Below, piece after piece: positions 24,172-32,589 of a DNA stretch of 46,876 bases. Position 1 is the first letter of the stretch. Each line of letters starts with the position of its first letter. The DNA is taken from NCBI GenBank assembly GCA_019636535.1, contig JAHBXK010000028.1, forward strand, positions 1 through 46,876, written 5' to 3'. The notes beneath the pieces were generated by a model, which was not told where the DNA came from, searched no databases, and saw nothing but the letters and a program-made list of their open reading frames with translations. The position numbers and the translations under genes were made by a program. Source of the stretch: Phycisphaeraceae bacterium. Its GTDB lineage: Bacteria > Planctomycetota > Phycisphaerae > Phycisphaerales > UBA1924.

Positions 24172-24723
24172 ATGTCGAACCCCCGGAAGAAGACCACCAC
24201 CAAGAAGTCCAGCACGAAGAAGACGCCTCGCATGTCCGCCAGCGCGGCCCGCGCCGACGGTGCGGCCAAGACCAAGCGGGCGCTCGCGGACGCCAAGGCG
24301 GTGACCGACGCCAACCTCAAGGCGATCGCCGCCGCCGACCAGGAGAACGCCGCCAAGCGCGACGAGCGGGCCGCGAGCGCCGACGCCATGACCGCCAGCG
24401 AGCGCGCGATGGCGAAGACGAATTCCTCGTCCAGCCGCACGAAGAAGACCGCGGCGAAGGCGGCCAAGCCGAAGCGCGAGCCCGCGACCAAGCGCGTCAG
24501 CGGTCTCGACCTGGCGGCCACGGTGCTCGCGTCGGCCAAGGAGCCGCTCAACGCCAAGACGATCGCGGAGCGCGCCATTGCGGCGGGCTGGAAGACCAGC
24601 GGTGCGACGCCGCACGCGACGCTGTACGCCGCGATGATCCGCGAGATCGCAGCCAAGGGGAAGGATGCCCGCTTCCGAAAGAGCGACCGCGGGCTGTTCG
24701 CCGCCGCGGGGAAGGGAGCGTGA
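24172..24723 (+). CDS. Histone-like basic tail joined to a HARE-HTH domain
   Basis: I start this 183-aa protein at 24172, 7 nt after AAGGAG; the ATG at 24166 is too close to it. Residues 1-110 are Lys/Ala/Arg-rich (KKTTTKKSSTKK; KKTAAKAAKPKREPATKR), like histone H1 tails. Residues 111-178 form a HARE-HTH winged helix: DLAATVLASAKEPLNAKTIAERAIAAGWKTSG, ATPHATLYAAMIREIAAKG, and a final strand FRKSDRGLFA. HARE-HTH domains occur in eukaryotic chromatin proteins and bacterial restriction and regulatory proteins, and are thought to read DNA or its modification. It may package or bind phage DNA. The pairing is unusual in a phage operon. Confidence 0.75.
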   Translation: MSNPRKKTTTKKSSTKKTPRMSASAARADGAAKTKRALADAKAVTDANLKAIAAADQENAAKRDERAASADAMTASERAMAKTNSSSSRTKKTAAKAAKPKREPATKRVSGLDLAATVLASAKEPLNAKTIAERAIAAGWKTSGATPHATLYAAMIREIAAKGKDARFRKSDRGLFAAAGKGA

Positions 24724-24726
24724 TCG

Positions 24727-24969
24727 ATGACCGCCACGCAATCGCAGCTCGAAGCCGTGCTCAAGGCCGCCGAGTTCCTGCTCGGCGCGAGGCAGGACCA
24801 GATGCTCACGATCGAGGAGTGGGTCGACCTGGCGCGGGCCGTCGCCGCCGCGAAGGGGCGCACGACGGCCGAGTGGCTCACCGAACGCGACCGTGAGGCC
24901 ATCGCAGGACCGCTCGAGATCGAGTGGGATGAAGCGGCCGACGGACGGCTCCCCATCCACGAGGACTGA
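24727..24969 (+). CDS. Small helical protein of unknown function, end of operon
   Basis: The 80-aa acidic protein starts at 24727, 3 bp after the HARE-HTH stop. It is helical (LEAVLKAAEFLLGARQDQML; EWVDLARAVAAAKGRTTAEWLTERDREA), with no Cys and no membrane segment. I recognise no family. It is the last gene of the plus-strand operon and ends 8 bp from the end of the convergent methyltransferase gene. Confidence 0.55.
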   Translation: MTATQSQLEAVLKAAEFLLGARQDQMLTIEEWVDLARAVAAAKGRTTAEWLTERDREAIAGPLEIEWDEAADGRLPIHED

Positions 24970-24977
24970 GGCGACCA

Positions 24978-26399
24978 TCACGCATCGCCTCCAGCCGCGA
25001 CCACGGTCGCGGCTTTCTCTTCGGCCGCAGCGTTCGCCACCGCCGGAATCCGCTCCGCCTTCTTCCCGGTGAACTGCTCCCAGCGCTGCACGATGACATC
25101 GCAGTAGAGCGCGTCGAGTTCCATCAGGAACGCGCGGCGTCCCTGCTGCTCGCACGCGATGAGCGTCGATCCGCTGCCGCCGAAAAGGTCGAGCACGTTC
25201 TCACCGGGCTCCGACGAATACTGGATCGCCCGCGCCGCGAGCTCGACGGGCTTCTCCGTCAGGTGGACCATGCTCTGCGGGTTGACCTTCTTGATCGACC
25301 ACGTGTCGGGCACGTTGGCCGGGCCGAAGAAGCGGTGCGCTGCGCCCTCACGCCAGCCGTAGAAGCACCACTCGTGGTTGCCCATGAAGTCCTTGCGCGT
25401 CAGGACCGGGTGCTCCTTGATCCAGATGATCGCCTGGCTGAAGTAGAGCTCGCACGACCTCAGCACCGGCGGGTAGTTCGCACAGTTGGCGTAGCCGCCC
25501 CAGATGTAGAAGCCGCCGCCGGGGACGAGCACGCGCGCGATGTTGCCGAACCACGCCGCGAGCAGGCGGTCGAACTCATCGTCGGTCACGAAGTCGTTGG
25601 CGAGCGGGCGGTCCTTGGCTCGCATCTTCTTGCCGGTGGGCTTGGCCTTCTCGGGGTGCCGCGCGAGGTCCATCTTCTGGTGGTGCGTCTGCTTCCGCGC
25701 GCGGTCCTGCTTGCCGCGCTCGCTCTGCGACCGATCGCACTGCAGGTCCTCGCGCCGCGAGAACGATGTGATGCCCGCAGCGATCGCGTTGTTGCTCCGC
25801 GGTTCAACCTTGACGTTGTACGGCGGGTCGGTGTTGGCCAGGTGGATCACTTCGCCATCGAGCAGGCGATCGAGGTCGGCGACGCTTCCGCTGTCACCGC
25901 AGAGGAGGCGGTGCTTGCCGAGCACCCACAGGTCGCCCGGCTTGGTGATCGCCTCGTCGGGCGGAGCGGGCACGTCGTCGGGATCGGTCAGCCCCGCGTT
26001 GCCTCCGGCGTTGAGGAGCTTCGCGAGCTCTCCCTCGTCGAAGCCGAGGAGCGACAGGTCGTAGTCCATGCCCTTGAGCTCGCCGAGCTCGATGGGCAGC
26101 AGGTCGTAGTTCCACTCCGCGAGCTCCGCGCTCTTGTTGTCGGCGATGCGGTACGCCTTGATCTGCGCGGGCGTCAGGTCCTTGGCGACGTGGACCGGCG
26201 CCTTCGTGAGGCCGAGCTTGAGCGCGGCTTTGTAGCGGGTGTGGCCGCAGACGATGACGCCGGTCTCGTCAACGACAATCGGCTGGCGGAATCCGAACTC
26301 GCGCAGCGACGCGGCGACTGCATCGACGGCGGTGTCGTTGAGGCGCGGGTTGTTCTCGTAGGGCGTGATGTCGGCGAGCAGACGAATCTCGATCTTCAT
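24978..26399 (-). CDS. ParB/Srx-type nuclease domain fused to a DNA methyltransferase
   Basis: The 473-aa protein starts at 26399 behind GGAGG (8 nt). Residues 1-120 form a ParB-like domain (ENNPRLND; GVIVCGHTRYKAA; LTPAQIKAYRIADNKS). The rest is a beta-class N6-adenine or N4-cytosine methyltransferase with DPPY at 191-194 and the SAM motif FGGSGST at 406-412. The fusion is a well-known phage and mobile-element protein that modifies the element's own DNA. It follows the replication genes across the origin-like region. No endonuclease partner lies next to it, so it is probably solitary or acts against host restriction. Confidence 0.85.
   Translation of the reverse strand: MKIEIRLLADITPYENNPRLNDTAVDAVAASLREFGFRQPIVVDETGVIVCGHTRYKAALKLGLTKAPVHVAKDLTPAQIKAYRIADNKSAELAEWNYDLLPIELGELKGMDYDLSLLGFDEGELAKLLNAGGNAGLTDPDDVPAPPDEAITKPGDLWVLGKHRLLCGDSGSVADLDRLLDGEVIHLANTDPPYNVKVEPRSNNAIAAGITSFSRREDLQCDRSQSERGKQDRARKQTHHQKMDLARHPEKAKPTGKKMRAKDRPLANDFVTDDEFDRLLAAWFGNIARVLVPGGGFYIWGGYANCANYPPVLRSCELYFSQAIIWIKEHPVLTRKDFMGNHEWCFYGWREGAAHRFFGPANVPDTWSIKKVNPQSMVHLTEKPVELAARAIQYSSEPGENVLDLFGGSGSTLIACEQQGRRAFLMELDALYCDVIVQRWEQFTGKKAERIPAVANAAAEEKAATVVAAGGDA
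24993..25014 (+). terminator. Intrinsic terminator between convergent operons
   Basis: AGCCGCGACC at 24993-25002 and GGTCGCGGCT at 25005-25014 form a perfect 10-bp stem with a 2-nt loop, followed by TTCTCTT. It lies 24 bp after the last plus-strand gene. It is inside the 3' end of the minus-strand methyltransferase gene, so its sequence also codes for part of an Ala-rich tail. Confidence 0.65.
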
Positions 26400-26457
26400 G
26401 GCACATGCCTCCATGCGGGTGCGGGTTGAATGGGACGGCGGCGGTCGGCGGCGACGG

Positions 26458-26808
26458 CGGCCCACGTTGGGCCGTGTGGCGAAGGGCGATCGGGTCGGGG
26501 CGACGGGGCCACCGCGCGGCAGGTCGCCAACGTGGGCGAACGTCGCGGGTCAGGCGCGGGACGGGCGGTCTGGCGAGCAGCCCGTCGGCCAGCCGGAAGT
26601 AAGTCAGTCGGGGTTTGCGGCTGTTCCCGGCGGCGTCTCGGGCCGGAGATCCCGCCGGAGTACCTATTGGCCGCAGCACTCGCCCCAGTTACCCACATCG
26701 CGCCCACTCGCGCCGTGGCCGCCCACGTTGGCGTCAGTCGCGCCCGGCCGCGCGGTGGGACGGTCGTCGCCTTGAGCCAACCCGCCGCGACGTGCGCCAA
26801 CGTGGCGC
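26458..26808. repeat. Four palindromic repeats with core CCAACGTGG
   Basis: Copies: CGGCCCA/TGGGCCG at 26458-26464 and 26468-26474; TCGCC/GGCGA at 26524-26528 and 26535-26539; CGCC/GGCG at 26720-26723 and 26730-26733; GCGCCA/TGGCGC at 26794-26799 and 26803-26808. All keep CCAACGTGG or its complement in the middle, and each has its own flanking arms. Changed arms around a kept core suggest selection for a binding site rather than a recent duplication. Confidence 0.7.
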
Positions 26809-26867
26809 GTCGGTGACGGCTGGTGACGCATGACGCAAATGTCACCGAGAAACAGGACTTTCTCAGG

Positions 26868-26887
26868 CGCGTGCGCATGCGCACGCG
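26868..26887. repeat. Perfect 20-bp palindrome
   Basis: CGCGTGCGCA (26868-26877) is directly followed by its reverse complement TGCGCACGCG (26878-26887) with no spacer. It lies in the middle of the origin-like region between the arms of the TGACGCA repeat pair. Confidence 0.7.
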
Positions 26888-26967
26888 TACGTGATGCGTA
26901 GAGAGGCGGATAAGCGTCATTTGCGTCACCCGACGCGCAAGCCCCGAATGAGCAGGCACTTGAGGGA

Positions 26968-26993
26968 TGACACAACGCGAAATCGTTGTGTCA
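26968..26993. repeat. 10-bp inverted repeat after the primase-helicase gene
   Basis: TGACACAACG (26968-26977) and CGTTGTGTCA (26984-26993) have a 6-nt loop. It lies 28 nt beyond the end of the primase-helicase gene. There is no T-tract on the minus strand, so an operator or origin element is likelier than a terminator. Confidence 0.55.
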
Positions 26994-27020
26994 CCATGCG
27001 TCACCCGAGGCCCGTATGTG

Positions 27021-29333
27021 TCACCCGTTCGCATACGGCAGCCCTCCTCCGATCAGGCCGATGCCGATCCACGACCGCTCGTGCTTGTCGCGCTGCTCCC
27101 CGAACCCGCGCTCCGCGAGGCGCAGTCCGAGCCAGCGCTTGCTCCGCACGCACTCGCCCGACTCCCGGCACCACGCCTCGTAGGCGACGTACAGCTCGCT
27201 CTTGCCGACGCTGGCCCACTGGCCGACGACGCAGCGCTCCTCGATGAACGCCGCCAGCCGATCGCTCTCGCCGCGGTACGCCTCCGTCGCGCTGGCGACC
27301 GCATGAGGCAAGCCGAGTCCGTCGCGCTGCCACTCGAGGCAGCCACGGACGGCCCATGCGAGGATGCCGCTCCGCTCGGCCCGCAGCCTGTCGACGAGGT
27401 GCGGGTCCTTCTCCGCGTCCGGGATGGTCACGGCGAAGGAGATGAGGCGCATGCGACGCCAGATGCCGTCGTCGGTACCCCGGATCGACGGCTTGTGGTT
27501 GCCGTAGATCCACAGCTTGTGCGTGGGATCGAACTCGATCGGATCGCAGTAGAGCTTCCGCGCGACGATGCGATCGGCGCCGGTCAGGTCCTTGACCTTG
27601 GCCTCGCCCATCCGCTGGTCCTCGTCGAGCTCCGCGGTCACGGCGAAGCGGACGCCGCGCAGGCGGGCCATGTCGGGCGTCGCGCCGCCGGACGCCCGCT
27701 CCTGCTTCATGATCATCTCGGTCGGTGCCTTCTGGGCGTACTCGCCGAGGACGGCCAGCAGCGTCTGGATGAAGACCGACTTGCCGTTCTGTCCGGTGCC
27801 GTGGAGGAAGAAGAGGCACTGCTCGCTGACCTGGCCCGTGAGCGAGTAGCCGACCGCCCGCTGGATGTAGGCGATGAGATCCTCGTCGCCGGCGAAGATG
27901 CGGTCGAGGAACGACTGCCAAAGCGACGAGTCGGCATCCGGATCGAACGTGACCGGCGCGAGCTTGGTGATGCCGTCGTCGCGCGCGTGTGGACGGAGCC
28001 GTCCGGTCGTGAGATCGATCGTCCCGTTGCGGACGTTGAGCAGCATGTGCGGAGCGTCGATCTGGGCGACCGCGACCTTCACACCCGGCTCGGACTGCGC
28101 CATCGTCAGCATGTCGCGGACGCCGCGGACGCTCGACGCCGAGATGTGCTGCTTGCGGTAGGCCTTCTCGATGGCCTCGATCTCGTCGTCGGGCTTGCCC
28201 TCGTCGCGGGCCTTGTCGATGGCCCGCTCCATCTCCTTGAGGATGCGACGAGCGGTCTTCTTCGCCATCGCCTCGACGGCGGCCGCCGCATCGAGCGACC
28301 AGCGCTTCCCGGTCCAGACGAGCCACGAGTCGAGCTCGTAGCAGAAGCGGACGTCCTTGCCGTGCTGGTCGACGAAGCGCTCGCCGTTGCCGATGCCGTC
28401 GAGCCTGCGGAAGCGGGCGACGTCGTCGGCATCGTCCTGGCCGTCGTCGCCGCTATCGCCGGGTGCCGATGTCGCGCCAGCGTCGAAGCCGCTGTCGAAG
28501 GTCGTCCTCGTCTGCTCGGGCTCGTCGGTGTCGAGGCCGCACAGCCGCGCGCCGCGCATGCAGAGGCGCTGCGCCTCCGCGCGCGACACGTGTCTCCGAC
28601 CGAGTTCGAACGCCGCCTTGTTGAGGGCCTCGTTGCGCCCGGGCTGGCGGACGAAGCCACGCAGGAAGTCGAGTGTCGTCGTCGTCAGCTTCGCCGTCGG
28701 CGCCTGCGGCAGTTCGCGCAGCACGCATGACGCGAACGTGCCCGAGACGTAGCGATCGCCACCGTGCTCGTTGGGCTCGTTCGGGAGCCATGCCTGCGTG
28801 TTCTTGATCGTCTTGGGGAAGACCTCTGGGGCGCCCTGGCGGTTGAATCCCCATGCTCGCGCCCATGCGACGAAGGCCTCGGCGTCGATCTCCCGCGCGA
28901 GGCGGTAGAAGCAGTGGAGCCCCTTGCCGCCTTTGGAGGTGAATACGATCGGCTCCGCGCCGAGAAAGCGTGCGACGGCCTCAGCAAGATGCACTGTTCC
29001 GCCGTCGCCACCGTGGTCGTCGAGGTCGACGCAGAAGGCCATCACGCGGCCATTGCGGTGGGGGACCAGTCCGAGCCGTACCGCGCCCTTGATCCGGTAC
29101 GGCTTGCCGTTCTTGGTGGTCGACTGGAACGACTGGTCCGCGAGCGTGCCGTCGCGGTACGCCTCGATGGCGCGCTCGGCGTCCGCCGTCGACATCACCC
29201 AGCCGGGTGACAGCTGGCCGCCTCGCTTCGGGTAGAGCAGCGCGACGCGATCCCGCTCGCAGTTGGGCAGCAGCCACTCGAGCAGTGCGAGGCGGTCGAT
29301 GGTCGCCGGAGGCGTCTCGCACACGGTGCTCAT
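27021..29333 (-). CDS. Replicative primase-helicase (AEP primase with D5-type SF3 helicase)
   Basis: The 770-aa protein starts at 29333. The N-terminal half is an archaeo-eukaryotic primase: CVDLDD at 101-106 with catalytic Asp residues and TSKGGKGLHC at 132-141 with the catalytic His. The C-terminal half is a D5/P4-type SF3 helicase with Walker A HGTGQNGKS at 511-519, a Walker B-like VTAELDED, and a sensor in WIYGNHKPS. Such proteins open origins and make primers, so the phage can start replication by itself. The start overlaps the RecD-like gene by 4 nt. The origin-like region follows directly. Confidence 0.85.
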   Translation of the reverse strand: MSTVCETPPATIDRLALLEWLLPNCERDRVALLYPKRGGQLSPGWVMSTADAERAIEAYRDGTLADQSFQSTTKNGKPYRIKGAVRLGLVPHRNGRVMAFCVDLDDHGGDGGTVHLAEAVARFLGAEPIVFTSKGGKGLHCFYRLAREIDAEAFVAWARAWGFNRQGAPEVFPKTIKNTQAWLPNEPNEHGGDRYVSGTFASCVLRELPQAPTAKLTTTTLDFLRGFVRQPGRNEALNKAAFELGRRHVSRAEAQRLCMRGARLCGLDTDEPEQTRTTFDSGFDAGATSAPGDSGDDGQDDADDVARFRRLDGIGNGERFVDQHGKDVRFCYELDSWLVWTGKRWSLDAAAAVEAMAKKTARRILKEMERAIDKARDEGKPDDEIEAIEKAYRKQHISASSVRGVRDMLTMAQSEPGVKVAVAQIDAPHMLLNVRNGTIDLTTGRLRPHARDDGITKLAPVTFDPDADSSLWQSFLDRIFAGDEDLIAYIQRAVGYSLTGQVSEQCLFFLHGTGQNGKSVFIQTLLAVLGEYAQKAPTEMIMKQERASGGATPDMARLRGVRFAVTAELDEDQRMGEAKVKDLTGADRIVARKLYCDPIEFDPTHKLWIYGNHKPSIRGTDDGIWRRMRLISFAVTIPDAEKDPHLVDRLRAERSGILAWAVRGCLEWQRDGLGLPHAVASATEAYRGESDRLAAFIEERCVVGQWASVGKSELYVAYEAWCRESGECVRSKRWLGLRLAERGFGEQRDKHERSWIGIGLIGGGLPYANG

Positions 29334-31453
29334 GCCGCCGCCTCCTCGCGTTCGCGTCCGGCCCAGAGGCTCAGCAGCGTGCGGCGCTTCATGTTGCGGA
29401 CATGCCGGGCTGCCCGGCGCAGGCCGTAGTCGTCGCCGACAAGGATGCAGGTGTGCGACGCCCGGGTGACGGCGGTGTAGAGCCAGTTGCGGTCGGCGAA
29501 GAAGTGCGACTTGTGGCAGAGGACGACCGCGCAGGGGAACTCGCTGCCCTGCGCCTTGTGGGCGGTCAGGGCATAGGCGAGCTCGACGTGCTGGGCCTTC
29601 GGCCAGTCGAGCTCATGCGTCTCCGCTGCGCAGCCGTCGAACGCGATCGTCACCCCGCCCTTGTCGATCGCCCGCACGAACCCGACTGTGCCGTTCATGA
29701 CGCCGAGGTCGTAGTCGTTGCGGGTTTGGATGACCTTGTCGCCGACCGCGAACCGCCCCTCGACCGAGCCGAAGTGCAGGAACTGCATCATCTGGTTGAT
29801 GGACCGCGTGCCGAGGTGGCCGCGATGCTCGGGCGTGATGATCTGGACGTCGGCGAGCGCGTCGAAGCCGAGATGCCTCGGAATCTCGTCGAGGATCAGG
29901 TCCCGCAGATGGCTCTTGATCGCGGGCGCCTCGGAGAAGGCGTCGACCACGAGCCAGCGTGACTGGCTGTCCTCGGCGCTGCGGGCGATGGCACCGTCGA
30001 GCACCCCGACGCTGCTGGTCTTGAGCACGCCCGCATGGCGATGCACCTTGGTCATCACCGCTGTCGGCGCGAGGCCGTGCTCGATGATGTCGCGGAGGAC
30101 GTTGCCGGGACCAACCGGCGGCAGCTGGTGGTGATCGCCGACGAGGATCAGTTGCGTCCGCTCGAGGTCGATGTGCCGCAGCAGCTCGGCCATGAGCCTG
30201 ACGTCGACCATCGACACCTCGTCGACGACCACGACATCGGCAGCGAGGATGCCCTCGCGGAACTCGTGGCCGTTGTAGCCGAGCAGCCGGTGGATCGTGG
30301 AGGCGCCCGCGTCGATGCCTTGCTGGCCAAGCAGTTGTTCGATGCGCTTCGCCGCCTTGCCGGTGGGCGCGCAGAGCGAGAGCGTCCGCCCGGACCCCCC
30401 GGATTCCCGGCACGCCTTGGCGATCCGCGCCACCACGAAGGTCTTGCCGGTGCCTGCGCCGCCCGAGATCACGCTGATGCGGCTGGCCAGCGCCGTCCGG
30501 TACGCCTCGCGCTGGTCATTGCCCAGATCGGCGTCCGGCGCGGCGGCGATCGGTCGGCCCGGCTCGAGCCAGGCGTATCTCGCCAGCGCGTCGCGGATCG
30601 ACCGCTCGTCGTCGCGGATGCGTGGCGTGGTCACCGCATTCCCGTCCGCGACGAGATCACCGCGCTCGAGCAGCCGCGTCCCGGCCGCCTCGATCATGCT
30701 TCGGCTGTCGAGCGAGTCGATGATGAGGACCGCGTTCGCCTGATCGACGAGCTCCGCGCCGGGCGTCCACGTGTGCCCGCCGTTGACCTGCTCGCCGAGG
30801 CAATGGGAGATCGCCGCCTCGATCCGTCCCGGATGCGTCTTGGCGATGCCCATCTTGAGCGCGATCTGGTCAACCCGCTTGAACCCGAATCCGAAGAGGT
30901 GCTGGATGAGCAGGTACGGGTCGTGCTTGAGCATCGAGACGATGCTGGTGCCGAACCGCTCCAGCAGGGTCTCCATCTGGTGGTGCGTCAGCCCGAACCC
31001 GGCGAGGTAGGAGCGCACCGCGTTCTCGCTGGCGTGCTCGGTCCAAGCCTGCGCGAGCGTGTCGATGACGCGCTGCGGGACGCCCGCGCGGCGGAGGTCG
31101 TCGGATCGATCGCGGAGCGCCTCGTCGAGCGATTCGCCGTCGCGGAGGACGCCCACGATCTTCTCGGCGGTCTTCTCGCCGATCCCCTCGAACGCCGGAT
31201 GCTTGGCGAGGTAGTTGACGATCCCCTCGCGCGTCTGCGGGAGCTCGTAGTCCAGCTGCCTGACCTCGAACTGGTGGCCGTACTTCGGATCGATCGTCCA
31301 GGTGCCGATGGCCGAGAGCCGGTCGCCTGCCGCGGCGTAGAACTTGCCGCGGAACCGCACCTTCGCGCCGTCGTCGGTCCGGAGCATGCCCGCGGAGAAG
31401 GCGGCGTCGCTGTAGTAGGTCCTCTCAACGGTGCCGGTGACGATGTCAGGCAT
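29330..31453 (-). CDS. RecD2-like SF1B helicase
   Basis: The 707-aa protein starts at 31453. An OB-like N-terminus (VTGTVERTYYSDAAFSAGML) is followed by two helix-hairpin-helix areas (FEGIGEKTAEKIV; LFGFGFKRVDQIALKMGI). The motor has Walker A GGAGTGKT (about 330), the DExx box VVVDEVSM, GDHHQLPPVG (motif III), and HKAQGSEF (motif V-VI) near 640. This order is RecD2 rather than RecD of RecBCD. It unwinds DNA 5' to 3' in replication or recombination. It overlaps the ERCC4-type nuclease gene by 8 nt, so the two are likely coexpressed. Confidence 0.9.
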   Translation of the reverse strand: MPDIVTGTVERTYYSDAAFSAGMLRTDDGAKVRFRGKFYAAAGDRLSAIGTWTIDPKYGHQFEVRQLDYELPQTREGIVNYLAKHPAFEGIGEKTAEKIVGVLRDGESLDEALRDRSDDLRRAGVPQRVIDTLAQAWTEHASENAVRSYLAGFGLTHHQMETLLERFGTSIVSMLKHDPYLLIQHLFGFGFKRVDQIALKMGIAKTHPGRIEAAISHCLGEQVNGGHTWTPGAELVDQANAVLIIDSLDSRSMIEAAGTRLLERGDLVADGNAVTTPRIRDDERSIRDALARYAWLEPGRPIAAAPDADLGNDQREAYRTALASRISVISGGAGTGKTFVVARIAKACRESGGSGRTLSLCAPTGKAAKRIEQLLGQQGIDAGASTIHRLLGYNGHEFREGILAADVVVVDEVSMVDVRLMAELLRHIDLERTQLILVGDHHQLPPVGPGNVLRDIIEHGLAPTAVMTKVHRHAGVLKTSSVGVLDGAIARSAEDSQSRWLVVDAFSEAPAIKSHLRDLILDEIPRHLGFDALADVQIITPEHRGHLGTRSINQMMQFLHFGSVEGRFAVGDKVIQTRNDYDLGVMNGTVGFVRAIDKGGVTIAFDGCAAETHELDWPKAQHVELAYALTAHKAQGSEFPCAVVLCHKSHFFADRNWLYTAVTRASHTCILVGDDYGLRRAARHVRNMKRRTLLSLWAGREREEAAA

Positions 31454-31916
31454 GTGCCACCCCCGGAAGCCCCACCTCGGGCACCGACATCGAGCCCTCC
31501 CGCACCGCCATGCGGAGGAACTGCTCGGTGAACGCGCACGCCGCCTGACGGCTGCCGCACCACTGGACGGGCACGCGGTAGCGGATGGTGATCTGCAGCG
31601 CTGCGCCGAGGACCGCGCGCGGCGTCACCATGCGCAGGTCGCTCTGCCGCAGTCCGCGCAGGACGGCGTCGAGGTCGGCCTCGACGACGATGCACGCATG
31701 GGCGAGCGCAGCCAGGCGCTCGAGCTCCGCGTGGAAGCGATCGCCGTCATGGATGACCGAGCGGACGAAGTCCGCAAGGCTCTTGCGCTCGACGGCGATC
31801 AGCGACTCGCGTCCGTCGACGGAGTAATCTCCCGCGTCGAGCTTGCGCCGCTCCGTGGCGCACGGGAACCCGTAAGGCTGCTGCTCGCGGGTGTCGATGA
31901 CGATCCTGAAGTCCAT
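31446..31916 (-). CDS. ERCC4 (XPF)-type nuclease
   Basis: The 156-aa protein has the full ERCC4 nuclease core: DTREQQPYGF (about 8-17), the GDY turn (AGDYSV), and the catalytic ERKSLADFV (about 43-51). Stand-alone small ERCC4 nucleases in phages act on branched or flap DNA in recombination and replication. It lies at the front of a sub-operon with the RecD-like helicase and primase-helicase, following a 145-bp gap that has a 12-bp inverted repeat. Confidence 0.85.
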   Translation of the reverse strand: MDFRIVIDTREQQPYGFPCATERRKLDAGDYSVDGRESLIAVERKSLADFVRSVIHDGDRFHAELERLAALAHACIVVEADLDAVLRGLRQSDLRMVTPRAVLGAALQITIRYRVPVQWCGSRQAACAFTEQFLRMAVREGSMSVPEVGLPGVAHA

Positions 31917-31970
31917 CCGTGCGGTTCTCCGAGGTCCTTCCGTGGACTGGTGATCTCAAGCCGACCTCCG

Positions 31971-32000
31971 GTCCTCGGTCTCGACGTGGAGACCGAGGAC
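31971..32000. repeat. Perfect 12-bp inverted repeat between nuclease and SSB genes
   Basis: GTCCTCGGTCTC (31971-31982) and GAGACCGAGGAC (31989-32000) are exact reverse complements with a 6-nt spacer. It lies in the only real gap (31917-32061) of the replication operon. On the minus strand no T-tract follows, so RNA processing, attenuation or a protein site are all possible. Confidence 0.6.
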
Positions 32001-32061
32001 GCGGAGGCGGCCCCACGACGTTCGCGCTGCCGGGGCTTGAACTGCTTCCGGGGGCCGGGGG

Positions 32062-32589
32062 TCAGAACGGGATCGAGTCGGCGTCAATCGCGGCGGCGTC
32101 GTTGGCCGCGCCCGCGGGAACCGTGATCCGCCGGTTGAAGTAGACGTTCGTGTAGTCGCCCTTCGTCCGCTGGGTGACCTCGAGCGTCTGGTCGAGCAGC
32201 GCGTCGAGGTGATGCGGCAGGTCGCTGAACTTCGGCAGCTCCACGCCGAGCGTCTGCAGGTCGCCCTTCACGAACGGCAGCGACCTGTGGGTGATCACCG
32301 AGTTCTTGAAGATGTGGCGACCAGCGTGCGTGCCCGAGAGCACGAGGAGATCCCACTTGAGCATCGGGTCGCCCGCCTGGCTGCGGCCGAGCTCGACACG
32401 CTGCACGCGCACCTGATACTTGCCATCAGGCACGTTGGCCTGGCTCGGCGCCTCGGCCTCGTCGTAGTCGGCGTCGAAGGCGCTCAGATCGGCGGGTGCG
32501 GCGCTCCGCCCGCTGCTGAAAGCGTTCGCGGGCTCGGCGGGATCGAAGTCATCCGGATGTGGGGAACCGTTGGCGAAGGTCGTGGTCAT
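32062..32589 (-). CDS. DUF669-like single-stranded DNA-binding protein
   Basis: The 175-aa protein starts at 32589 (MTTTFANGSPHPDD), its ATG overlapping the ATPase stop. The core (about 50-160) has strands VPDGKYQVRVQRVELG, PMLKWDLLVLSG.HAGRHIFK and a basic end. It finishes in an acidic tail DADSIPF, the SSB-type tip that recruits partner proteins. DUF669 proteins are phage SSB analogues that pair with Sak4-type ATPases. It protects single strands during recombination and replication. The direct Sak4-like neighbour supports this. Confidence 0.8.
   Translation of the reverse strand: MTTTFANGSPHPDDFDPAEPANAFSSGRSAAPADLSAFDADYDEAEAPSQANVPDGKYQVRVQRVELGRSQAGDPMLKWDLLVLSGTHAGRHIFKNSVITHRSLPFVKGDLQTLGVELPKFSDLPHHLDALLDQTLEVTQRTKGDYTNVYFNRRITVPAGAANDAAAIDADSIPF

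Larger units (their letters stand above)
26824..27003. repeat. TGACGCA/TGCGTCA repeat cluster with an inverted pair
   Basis: TGACGCA occurs in tandem at 26824-26830 and 26831-26837; the complement TGCGTCA is at 26922-26928 and 26997-27003. GACGCAAATG (26832-26841) and CATTTGCGTC (26918-26927) are a perfect 10-bp inverted pair 76 nt apart. A second factor could bind here, or the DNA could fold at an origin. Confidence 0.6.
26400..27020. other. Origin-like non-coding region with many palindromes
   Basis: The 621 bp between the methyltransferase and primase-helicase genes have no convincing gene. They hold four palindromes with the core CCAACGTGG, a perfect 20-bp palindrome, several TGACGCA/TGCGTCA elements and a 10-bp stem. 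Clustered repeats next to a replicative primase-helicase are typical of a phage origin or a plasmid-like partition/regulatory site. No protein is shown to bind here. The frame that crosses the whole region is of unlikely composition. Confidence 0.6.

Noticed and set aside
26396..27034. A 212-codon open frame on the minus strand crossing the whole origin-like region
   Set aside because: It has odd composition (Arg/Pro/Ala/Thr-rich with no family pattern), no ribosome site near its start, and overlaps the ends of both neighbouring genes. The palindromes explain the sequence better.
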